DNA of 12,667 bases, from assembly GCA_002317595.1 (NCBI GenBank), contig DCHL01000144.1, positions 1-12,667 on the forward strand, given 5' to 3'. Each line of letters opens with the position of its first letter. Position 1 is the first letter of the stretch. This DNA comes from Lachnospiraceae bacterium UBA1753. Its GTDB lineage: Bacteria > Bacillota > Clostridia > Lachnospirales > Lachnospiraceae. Below, in pieces: positions 1 to 5,778 of this stretch. The translations under genes and the position numbers were made by a program. The notes beneath the pieces are model-generated. The model was not told the DNA's origin. It did not search any database and saw only the letters and a program-made list of their open reading frames with translations.

Positions 1-464
1 GTATCACGTCCGTCAAGGAAGCAGTGAACATAAACCTTCTCAAGGCCGTTTCTCTTAGCGAGCTCAAGCAGACCATAGAGATGTGTATTGTGTGAATGAA
101 CGCCACCATCTGAAAGAAGTCCGTACATATGGAGAGCGGAATCATTGTTCTTGCAGTTGTTTACTGCACGGAGAAGCTCCTCGTTCTCAAAGAAAACACC
201 ATCCTGAATCTCCTTAGTGATTCTTGTAAGCTCCTGATATACGATACGGCCAGCACCCATGTTAAGATGTCCAACCTCTGAGTTACCCATCTGTCCGTCA
301 GGAAGACCAACAGCCATTCCTGAGGCATTACCCTTTACAAAAGGATACTCCTTCATCAGTTTATCCATCACAGGTGTGTTCGCCTGTGCTACAGCATTTC
401 CCTCTGTCTTGTCGTTGAGTCCGTATCCATCAAGGATAAGTAATACAACCGGCTTCTTGCTCAT
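1..464 (-). CDS. gpmI: 2,3-bisphosphoglycerate-independent phosphoglycerate mutase, N-terminal part (cut by left edge)
   Basis: This enzyme interconverts 3- and 2-phosphoglycerate in glycolysis and gluconeogenesis, in the cytoplasm, using two Mn ions and a phosphoserine intermediate. Only the first 154 codons are in the window; the family is usually about 510 residues. The N-terminus shows the metal-site motif LILDGYG (Asp12) and the catalytic-serine motif GQMGNSEVGH with Ser62, then HLNMGAGRIVYQELTRI and LLSDGGVHSH. The last readable residues, HCFLDGRD, are also typical. The ATG at 464 has GGAGG (474-470) five bases upstream and begins MSKKPVVLLILDG as in relatives. An in-frame ATG at 476 would add four residues but lacks a good Shine-Dalgarno. 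The gene has its own promoter just upstream (586-558) and a leader of roughly 85 bases. Identification is secure; the truncation is caused by the window edge. Confidence 0.97.
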   Translation of the reverse strand, partial: MSKKPVVLLILDGYGLNDKTEGNAVAQANTPVMDKLMKEYPFVKGNASGMAVGLPDGQMGNSEVGHLNMGAGRIVYQELTRITKEIQDGVFFENEELLRAVNNCKNNDSALHMYGLLSDGGVHSHNTHLYGLLELAKRNGLEKVYVHCFLDGRD

Positions 465-523
465 TTTTTCCTCCATTTCGTGGCCCCATTTTTCCAAGGA
501 TGCCAAATACTTTTATTTTTCAT
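461..523 (-). CDS. Possible 20-residue Trp-rich leader peptide ahead of gpmI
   Basis: Within the predicted gpmI leader, an ATG at 523 opens a 20-codon frame whose TGA (463-461) overlaps the gpmI start in the coupling arrangement ATGA. The peptide would be basic and contain three Trp (MKNKSIWHPWKN, then GATKWRKK). No Shine-Dalgarno is visible ahead of the ATG, and the GGAGG near its end is simply the gpmI ribosome binding site. This could be chance; the exact stop/start overlap and the Trp content are the only reasons to list it. Confidence 0.2.
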   Translation of the reverse strand: MKNKSIWHPWKNGATKWRKK

Positions 524-557
524 GATACTAGGTTTGTTTGTATAACAAAATCAATAC

Positions 558-586
558 ATTATACCACAATTCACCCCTCTTGTATA
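558..586 (-). promoter_or_regulatory. Candidate sigma-A promoter of gpmI with extended -10
   Basis: On the minus strand, TATACA (586-581, four of six matches to TTGACA) is followed after 17 bases by a perfect TATAAT (563-558), preceded by TGG, which fits the extended -10 rule TGn. Transcription should begin near 551, leaving a leader of about 85 bases before the gpmI ATG at 464. The -35 box lies only a few bases past the stop codon of the upstream oxidoreductase. I see no intrinsic terminator between the two genes, so read-through may add to gpmI expression. Confidence 0.75.
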
Positions 587-589
587 TTT

Positions 590-1567
590 TTATTCAAAGG
601 GAAACTTTATGCCCATCTGGGCTCTTGCCTCATCCATGAGACCCATAAGGAAAAGCGTCCTGTCATGAGTCATATCAGGGCATTCCACAAGGCCTTTCTC
701 AATGGCATCCGCGCAGGCTCTCACCTCATATTCATAGCCGCTGATCTGCTTCGGCGCATCATAGCATGCAACAACTTCACGATTGAGGTTATATACGGTA
801 ATACTTTCAGGATTATTTACATTCTCAACAATTATAAATCCCTTGCGTCCATAGAGTATTCCCTTCCTGTCGCTAAGTCCGCTTGAGCCGCTGTTGCATA
901 CCGCCATCTTGCCATTTCTGTAGTTTATGATTATCGAATTCTGTCTGTCTACGCCCGTATCAAACTTCTGGCAATCGCAGGTGATATGGTCAATATCCTC
1001 TCCGAGTACAATAAGTGCAAAGTTGAGAGCATATATTCCTACATCAAGAAGTGCTCCCCCTGCAAGCGCGGGATCATATTCTCTCTGAACGTGGTCAATC
1101 AGATAGTGAAGATTAGCTGTAACCATACTGATTTCACCGATCACGCCTGAGTCAATCACCTCTCGAAGGGTCTTCACTAAAGGCATGTATCTGACCCACA
1201 GAGCCTCAGCAAGAAGAAGTCCCTTTTCCCTGGCCAGGGCAGTCACTTCCTCCGCCTGCTTTCTGTTGGCAGTAAATGCCTTCTCGCAGAGTACGTGCTT
1301 TCCGTTCTCAAGACACAGTTTTATATGTTCATAATGATGGGAATGCGGCGATGCAATATAGATAAGCTCGACCTCCTCATCCTTTACAAGCTCTTCATAT
1401 GAACCATACGCCTTACGAAAGCCATATTTCTGTGAAAATTCTGTGGCCTTCTCAATATTTCTTGAAGCTGCGGCACACATATCGACATCCGGCATCTGCT
1501 CAAGTGTTGACGCCATGGTTCCCGCAATGTGTCCACAGGCAAGAATTCCAATACTGATTTTTCCCAT
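590..1567 (-). CDS. Gfo/Idh/MocA family NAD(P)-dependent oxidoreductase
   Basis: This is a 325-residue cytoplasmic dehydrogenase of the Gfo/Idh/MocA superfamily, members of which oxidise or reduce sugars, inositols, dihydrodiols and similar polyols with NAD(P). The N-terminal Rossmann fold begins with IGILACGHIAGTMA (residues 6-19), followed by YIASPHSHH (70-78) as the end of the nucleotide-binding fold. The catalytic-lysine region reads LCEKAFTAN (93-101), so the usual EKP is EKA here. The C-terminal domain carries GGALLDVGIYALN (170-182), matching the conserved G-x-L-x-D-x-G-x-Y segment with Asp175 and Tyr179. Length is normal for the short subfamily resembling dimeric dihydrodiol dehydrogenases. 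The ATG at 1567 has CTCCTT on the plus strand (AAGGAG at 1579-1574) six bases away. The gene appears to have its own promoter and a structured leader. The substrate cannot be read from the sequence. Confidence 0.93.
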   Translation of the reverse strand: MGKISIGILACGHIAGTMASTLEQMPDVDMCAAASRNIEKATEFSQKYGFRKAYGSYEELVKDEEVELIYIASPHSHHYEHIKLCLENGKHVLCEKAFTANRKQAEEVTALAREKGLLLAEALWVRYMPLVKTLREVIDSGVIGEISMVTANLHYLIDHVQREYDPALAGGALLDVGIYALNFALIVLGEDIDHITCDCQKFDTGVDRQNSIIINYRNGKMAVCNSGSSGLSDRKGILYGRKGFIIVENVNNPESITVYNLNREVVACYDAPKQISGYEYEVRACADAIEKGLVECPDMTHDRTLFLMGLMDEARAQMGIKFPFE

Positions 1568-1595
1568 TTCCTTCTCCTTCTAATGTTGTTCAAAG

Positions 1596-1624
1596 ACTCA
1601 ATAATTGCTGCGCAATTATTGAGT
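1596..1624 (-). other. Perfect 13-bp hairpin in the leader of the oxidoreductase gene
   Basis: The 29 bases form a perfect inverted repeat: a 13-base arm starting ACTCAATAATTGC, a three-base centre, and the exact complement. It sits 28 bases upstream of the start codon and 16 bases from the ribosome binding site. On the minus strand it is followed by CTTTGAAC rather than a run of T, so it is a poor intrinsic terminator. On the plus strand the following bases are A-rich. It could be a leader stabiliser, an attenuator element, a protein-binding palindrome, or a repetitive intergenic palindrome. Confidence 0.75.
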
Positions 1625-1633
1625 AAAAATAAC

Positions 1634-1646
1634 GCAGCTACGCTGC
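1634..1646 (-). other. Second small perfect hairpin next to the long one
   Basis: On the minus strand GCAGC-GTA-GCTGC is a perfect five-base-pair stem with a three-base loop, nine bases upstream of the 13-bp hairpin. Both hairpins carry a GCAGC element, so they may belong to one structured leader or to one repeat type. The structure is short, and alone it would not be notable. Confidence 0.5.
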
Positions 1647-1652
1647 TAATCT

Positions 1653-1681
1653 ATTTTATATTACTTTGTCTGCGCTTTCAG
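1653..1681 (-). promoter_or_regulatory. Candidate promoter for the Gfo/Idh oxidoreductase gene
   Basis: On the minus strand, CTGAAA (1681-1676, four of six to TTGACA), a 17-base spacer, and TAAAAT (1658-1653, five of six to TATAAT) lie immediately after the stop codon of the upstream lipoprotein gene. Start of transcription would be near 1646, which places two perfect hairpins in the leader. The match is moderate and the region is AT-rich, so a chance match is possible. Confidence 0.45.
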
Positions 1682-1682
1682 G

Positions 1683-2852
1683 TTAATCAGAAAACACCTG
1701 CCTTGTACTTAATATACCGCCTTCGGCATCTGTCTCAAACTCCCACATACAGTGGCTTCCAAAGTCCGAATGCCAGGCAAGATAATACCTTCCATCCACG
1801 TTTGATATTACATAGGGTGTTCCGTCCTCGCAGAACAGACTCTTGACACTCTCGCAGGTTGCAGGAACGAATTCCTCCGTGCCATACATCCCCTGACAGT
1901 CACCAAACTGCTCCATATTTTTTGCCCGCACAACTGTCGCCTTGTCAGCAAAGCCTATTATGTCTGTAGACACTGTGAGGTAATAGTATTCCCCAATCCG
2001 GCTTATCTGAACAGGTCCACCAATTTCAGGGCTGATTGGCACTACCGTTTTCACCTCAAAACTCTCTGCATCAACAACGTAGATATTGCCATTTCCCGCC
2101 GGAAGGTACAGGTCGCCATCAATGAAGGAAAATGACCTCACATAAATCCCTGCAAGTTCCTCAATTCCGCACACTCTGTCAAGCCTCACCTTGCACGAGT
2201 CACCCTCGCGGCTAAACAGATAGAACTCTCCGGTCGCAGAACTCAGCACGTAGAAAAAATTACTCTTCTCATCATACTGAACAAAGTGCGGCCTGGTCCC
2301 AATATCCTCAAAAACCTGCGCAAGGCAGAAATCCCCGTCCTCATCCTTCGTAAATACAAGGACTCGGTTCCCTTCCGTATCGTCCACAAGATACACTCTG
2401 CCGTCTCCTGCGATACTGTGACCCTTATCGATATCCGCCGTCAGAACTCTCCACTCTGTCAGTGGAGCATTGACATCCTCTGACGTGATGACCTGGTTGT
2501 GATAGCAGTCTACGATAAAATAATCCTCGCCAATCTTTGTCAGCTGGGTTGGTACGCAGAGCGTCGGATAGGAATTAAGCGGCATATCACATTTCTTAAG
2601 ATCATCTGGTTCTAAAGATACGCTAGTTTCAACCATCTCCTGTTTCTCTGCTTTATCTTCAAGCGCTGTCGCTTGTTTTTCTGCTTCTTTAGGCACGGTC
2701 TCTTCTTTAGGCGCTGTCTCCTCTTTGGATTCTGCCTTTCCCTGCAGCCCCATGGCAGCTTCACTGTGGCCGCAGCCTGTAATCATATATACGTAAAGAA
2801 CCATCAGAAGTGGAAAAAATATGTACTTTTTCAATATGACTCCAAATCTCAT
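1683..2852 (-). CDS. Predicted lipoprotein with propeller-like repeats, uncharacterised
   Basis: This is a 389-residue protein from the ATG at 2852, which overlaps the methyltransferase stop as ATGA and so is probably translationally coupled to it. A longer frame up to 2909 would lie inside that gene and lose the signal-peptide layout. The N-terminus is a lipoprotein signal: two Lys (8-9), a hydrophobic core (10-24), and lipobox ITGC with Cys27. Next comes a Glu/Lys/Thr-rich linker (about 39-75) with a duplicated KEETxP hexapeptide (43-54), likely a spacer above the membrane. The rest has repeated beta segments such as DYFIVDCYHNQVI, GRVYLVDDTEGNRVLVF, NFFYVLSSATGEFYLF and GDLYLPAGNGNIYVVD, which suggests a beta-propeller. 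I see no catalytic motif. It should sit on the outer face of the membrane. I recall similar unnamed clostridial proteins but know no function for them. Confidence 0.8.
   Translation of the reverse strand: MRFGVILKKYIFFPLLMVLYVYMITGCGHSEAAMGLQGKAESKEETAPKEETVPKEAEKQATALEDKAEKQEMVETSVSLEPDDLKKCDMPLNSYPTLCVPTQLTKIGEDYFIVDCYHNQVITSEDVNAPLTEWRVLTADIDKGHSIAGDGRVYLVDDTEGNRVLVFTKDEDGDFCLAQVFEDIGTRPHFVQYDEKSNFFYVLSSATGEFYLFSREGDSCKVRLDRVCGIEELAGIYVRSFSFIDGDLYLPAGNGNIYVVDAESFEVKTVVPISPEIGGPVQISRIGEYYYLTVSTDIIGFADKATVVRAKNMEQFGDCQGMYGTEEFVPATCESVKSLFCEDGTPYVISNVDGRYYLAWHSDFGSHCMWEFETDAEGGILSTRQVFSD
2691..2726 (-). repeat. Two tandem 18-base units in the lipoprotein linker
   Basis: The units encode KEETAP and KEETVP (residues 43-54) and match at 15 of 18 bases; a third partial unit (KEAE) follows. 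This looks like slippage-type expansion of a charged, Pro-spaced linker between the lipid anchor and the folded domain. Confidence 0.7.
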
Positions 2853-3619
2853 ACCCGAACAATATCCACAGTGTGTCCGCCAGCTCCAATGAGGTCCTGC
2901 CTTTCGCATACTGCAAGCTGATATCTCACAAACTGCTCATATTCTTCTTCAGAAAGCTGGTTCAGCTCACGCCTCATATAATTGGCCGGCCCATCCGGTG
3001 AGAGTATTTTGATTCTCTTAAGTCCAGCCTCGTCATTCAGCCTGTCTATTTCTTCCAGGCGAACATAGTCATAGAGGTCGCCCTCCTTCGCATGATGGCA
3101 GAAAACTTCATCAACCCGCTCTGTACCAATGGCGTCAATAATATTTTTATCCCGAAATCCATGTACTATCATGGCATACTCATTCATGATATATGCAACA
3201 AGAACGACTCCGCCCTCCTTAGTCACTCTCCTGGCTTCCAATAACGCCTTAAGCTTCTGCTCATGGCCAAGCAGATGGTACATCGGTCCAAACATTATTG
3301 TGACATCAAAAGTATTATCCTCAAAACGCCTCAGCCTAAGCGCATTGCCTTTATAAGCCTTCATATCAGGGCACTTCTGCTTAATGCGACCAAGATTATG
3401 CTGGACAAGCTCCACTGCTGTCACATCATAGCCTTCATTAAATAAGGCTATACTGTATCTTCCGGTTCCTGCGCCAAGATCGAGCACCTTGTCCCCAGGC
3501 TTAAGAAAATCGTGTATATATTTCATGGAAACCACATACTCAACATTCCCGTGGCGGGAGTTTAATCGCTTATCTTCATTGAATTTATTGTAGTATTCCT
3601 CAAGTTCTGTAAGCGGCAC
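2849..3619 (-). CDS. Class I SAM-dependent methyltransferase
   Basis: This is a cytoplasmic methyltransferase of about 256 residues with a Rossmann-like SAM fold. Motif I is VLDLGAGTGRYS (about residues 45-56), the acidic end of strand 2 is in TAVELVQ (Glu70), and the post-motif region has FDVTIMFGPMYHLL (104-117), typical of the Methyltransf_11/25-type small-molecule group. The C-terminal third, including SPDGPANYMRRELNQL, presumably covers the acceptor site, but the substrate is unknown. Start choice: the ATG at 3625 has GGAGG only one base away, which is too close for use. The in-frame GTG at 3619 lies seven bases from that GGAGG and gives MPLTELEEYYNKF, so I prefer it; the ATG would add two residues. 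The stop overlaps the next gene by four bases (ATGA), and the preceding gene ends two bases before the GTG. Confidence 0.9.
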   Translation of the reverse strand: MPLTELEEYYNKFNEDKRLNSRHGNVEYVVSMKYIHDFLKPGDKVLDLGAGTGRYSIALFNEGYDVTAVELVQHNLGRIKQKCPDMKAYKGNALRLRRFEDNTFDVTIMFGPMYHLLGHEQKLKALLEARRVTKEGGVVLVAYIMNEYAMIVHGFRDKNIIDAIGTERVDEVFCHHAKEGDLYDYVRLEEIDRLNDEAGLKRIKILSPDGPANYMRRELNQLSEEEYEQFVRYQLAVCERQDLIGAGGHTVDIVRV

Positions 3620-3621
3620 TA

Positions 3622-4395
3622 TCATTCCTCCGTTGCGTCCGTCAGCTGTTCCTTATTTCCAGTCAGGTATTCCTTCTTGATGAAGGAAATCACCCCATCC
3701 TCTACTGGCCTGTTTAGAAGCGAACGGTCCTCTCTGTGAAGGATTACCTTATCCTTGTCACTTCTCATTTTTCCGGCAACGCAGGCCATTATCCCAACAT
3801 CTGTCAGGTCCCTGACCGTTCTGTACGCATTGTCAGTGACAATGATGTACGCTCCATGCGACAGTAGACTCCAGGGATCAATATCATAATACTCACAGAT
3901 CTCTATCGTCTCCTGGTGAACCTTGACCTTGTCGTACTCAATCTCAAATCCGAACCCGCACAAGTCCCACAGTTCAGAAAGTGCTCTGAATATGCCACCC
4001 TCTCCGATTTCTATCATTGCGTGGCACTCCTTCACCAGAGCGTCGATGCCAGACCTGGCCGAACACTCCTCTGCAAGGCTTTTGGCACTTTTCATGAAGT
4101 GTGGCGGGAACCATCCTGTCAGCTTATTCTCTACGCTCTCAGCAATAAGCGAGGTTCCCTTAAGTCCTATGGCACCTGCTATCACAATATCGTCAGTTTT
4201 CCTGATTTTGCAGGCCTCAGCTTCTGTGGAGTCTTCACCAGGATGTCCACTCGAGTCTTCGCCAACATATCCACTCGTTTGAATAGCTGACAGTTCGCAT
4301 ATCAAAGCCCTGCACCTACTGAATTCAGGTTCTCCCGATACCTTTTCAAGGTGACTTAACCTCTTTATCTGCTTTATTCTCTTCTCACTAAGCAT
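3622..4395 (-). CDS. AIR synthase-related C-terminal domain protein lacking the N-terminal ATP-binding half
   Basis: This is a 257-residue protein from the ATG at 4395, overlapping the MATE stop by eight bases. Residues from about 66 onward resemble the C-terminal domain of the PurM/HypE/ThiL/SelD superfamily: DDIVIAGAIGLKGTSLIAES (68-87), AMIEIGEGGIFRALSELWD (126-144), then ETIEICEYYDIDPWSLLSHG and AYIIVTD. Family members usually have about 330 residues with an N-terminal half that completes the ATP site. Here residues 1-65 are a basic helix-like stretch followed by a Gly/Ser/Glu/Asp linker with an eight-residue duplication, with no such domain. The superfamily motif I know as D-V-T-E-G-G reads E-I-G-E-G-G (129-134). 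It may be a non-catalytic or partner-dependent protein, or a decayed paralogue. No hydrogenase, purine or selenium genes are nearby. An upstream frame to 4506 lies inside the MATE gene and is unlikely to be used. Confidence 0.75.
   Translation of the reverse strand: MLSEKRIKQIKRLSHLEKVSGEPEFSRCRALICELSAIQTSGYVGEDSSGHPGEDSTEAEACKIRKTDDIVIAGAIGLKGTSLIAESVENKLTGWFPPHFMKSAKSLAEECSARSGIDALVKECHAMIEIGEGGIFRALSELWDLCGFGFEIEYDKVKVHQETIEICEYYDIDPWSLLSHGAYIIVTDNAYRTVRDLTDVGIMACVAGKMRSDKDKVILHREDRSLLNRPVEDGVISFIKKEYLTGNKEQLTDATEE
3627..3631 (-). promoter_or_regulatory. Ribosome binding site that decides the methyltransferase start
   Basis: A perfect GGAGG lies one base before an ATG (3625) and seven bases before an in-frame GTG (3619). 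Normal Shine-Dalgarno spacing of five to nine bases favours the GTG. The site is inside the last codons of the preceding AIRS-like gene, so ribosomes finishing that gene deliver directly to it. Confidence 0.7.
4229..4276 (-). repeat. Two tandem 24-base units inside the AIRS-like gene
   Basis: The two adjacent 24-base units match at 20 of 24 positions and encode SGYVGED and SGHPGED with a shared Ser frame (residues about 41-56). They make a flexible acidic linker just before the conserved domain. The duplication lies exactly where the missing N-terminal domain would be expected to join. Confidence 0.75.
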
Positions 4396-5752
4396 TGTCC
4401 TGCCCATCCTCTTTCGGTATCGTCCTGAAATAATTCCTTGCGCAGTACACAGCCGGCAATATCGATAAACAGTTTGCCAGAGGCTGCGCTTCCTGAATAC
4501 CCGCAAGCCCTCGAAGCCGTGTCATTATTATTAGGAGGGGTAAAAATATGAGTCCTCCTCTTGCTGCCGACAGCAGGCTGGCAGCGAGTTTGCGCCCCGT
4601 ACTCTGCATAATCATCTCTGTGATCATGCACATAGGCATCATGGTAAGCGAAAGGATATTAAGCCGCAGCGCCCTTGTTCCGATTTTGATGACTTCAAGA
4701 TCATCCCTGAATACTCCAACAATTGGTCCCGCATTCAGATATACCACCACCGCAAGGACACACATCAGCACCTCCGCTATAAATATTGTAACAAAATATG
4801 CTTCCCTTAGCCTCTTATATTTTTTCGCACCATAATTGAAGGCACTGACCGGCTGAAATCCCTGTCCCATACCAAGCGCGATTGAGAACACAAAGAACGA
4901 AACCTTGGATACGATGCTCATTGCTGCAATCGCACAGTCTCCGAAGGGGCCCGCCAGGAAATTAAGCACTACCGTCGCCAGGCTTCCAAGTCCCTGCCTT
5001 AATAGGCTTGGCATTCCAGTTCCGACAACATCGAAAAATTCCCTTGGGTCAGCCGTAAAGGAGCGAATCGAAAGCCTCACTTCCGTCTTACCTCTAAGGA
5101 ACATTGATAGGAGAATCGAAAAACTCACCACCTGAGAGATTGCCGTTGACAATCCCGCTCCGGCAACTCCCATTTTAAGGCCAAACATAAATATGGGGTC
5201 GCCTATAATATTGAGCACAGCCCCTGTCATCATTCCAACTGTACCAAGCGCTGCTTTGCCTTCATACCTCAATATATTGTTGAGCGTAAAGCTGGATACA
5301 AGGAAGGGCGCTGCCGCAAGAATAAAGCCGATATAGGTCTTCGCATAGGGTGCAATAGTCGGCGTACTGCCAAACCAATATACAAGTCTGTCAAGATTAA
5401 AGGCCGAAATCAGGGCTACAAACGAAGCGAGCGCGAGCGCAGAAAAGAAGCCGGTTGATGCGATTCTTCCGGCTCCTTCCACATCTCTTTCTCCAAGCTT
5501 CCTTGACATCATTGCCCCGCAGCCCTGACCAAACAGAAAGCCGATGGCCTGCAGTATTGCCATATATCCAAATACGATACCAACTGCTCCAGAGGCACTT
5601 GTCCCGATTTTGCCAACAAAGGCAGTGTCTGCAAGGTTGTAGATATTAGTGACCAGCATACTCAGTATCGTAGGAATCGACAACGATATTATGAGCTGCG
5701 GTACAGGTGTGCCGGTCAGCTTTTTATATTGTTCTGCATTAGTTGCGTTCAA
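4388..5752 (-). CDS. MATE family multidrug/metabolite exporter
   Basis: This is a 454-residue integral membrane protein with about twelve hydrophobic helices in two halves, the normal size and layout of the MATE family, which exports cationic drugs or metabolites using Na or H gradients. The first helix region has PQLIISLSIPTILSMLV and NIYNLADTAFVGKIG, followed by GTSASGAVGIVF. The second half repeats the pattern (GTGMPSLLRQGLGSLATVVL, then AIAAMSIVSKV and ALGMGQGFQPVSAFNYGAKK). This wording fits the MepA/DinF-like clostridial branch. The start codon appears to be TTG at 5752: an in-frame stop lies a few codons upstream, no in-frame ATG occurs before the first helix, and only a weak AAGAAG sits upstream. 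It begins 26 bases after the DUF4349 lipoprotein stop, and its 3' end overlaps the AIRS-like gene by eight bases. The substrate is not predictable. Confidence 0.93.
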   Translation of the reverse strand: MNATNAEQYKKLTGTPVPQLIISLSIPTILSMLVTNIYNLADTAFVGKIGTSASGAVGIVFGYMAILQAIGFLFGQGCGAMMSRKLGERDVEGAGRIASTGFFSALALASFVALISAFNLDRLVYWFGSTPTIAPYAKTYIGFILAAAPFLVSSFTLNNILRYEGKAALGTVGMMTGAVLNIIGDPIFMFGLKMGVAGAGLSTAISQVVSFSILLSMFLRGKTEVRLSIRSFTADPREFFDVVGTGMPSLLRQGLGSLATVVLNFLAGPFGDCAIAAMSIVSKVSFFVFSIALGMGQGFQPVSAFNYGAKKYKRLREAYFVTIFIAEVLMCVLAVVVYLNAGPIVGVFRDDLEVIKIGTRALRLNILSLTMMPMCMITEMIMQSTGRKLAASLLSAARGGLIFLPLLIIMTRLRGLAGIQEAQPLANCLSILPAVYCARNYFRTIPKEDGQDNA

Positions 5753-5778
5753 AATAATACACTTCTTACTTCTTCAAT

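Noticed and set aside
500..886. A 128-codon plus-strand open frame across the gpmI promoter and the end of the oxidoreductase gene
   Set aside because: It is antisense to a well-supported gene and a strong promoter, with no Shine-Dalgarno or domain.
1596..1624. Reading the 13-bp hairpin as an intrinsic terminator of the lipoprotein gene
   Set aside because: No T-run follows the stem in the minus direction, and it sits only 16 bases from the next ribosome binding site; a candidate promoter lies upstream of it, so a leader element fits better.
4396..4506. A longer N-terminus for the AIRS-like protein, starting at 4506
   Set aside because: It would overlap the conserved last helices of the MATE gene by 119 bases, has basic low-meaning sequence, and no family resemblance.
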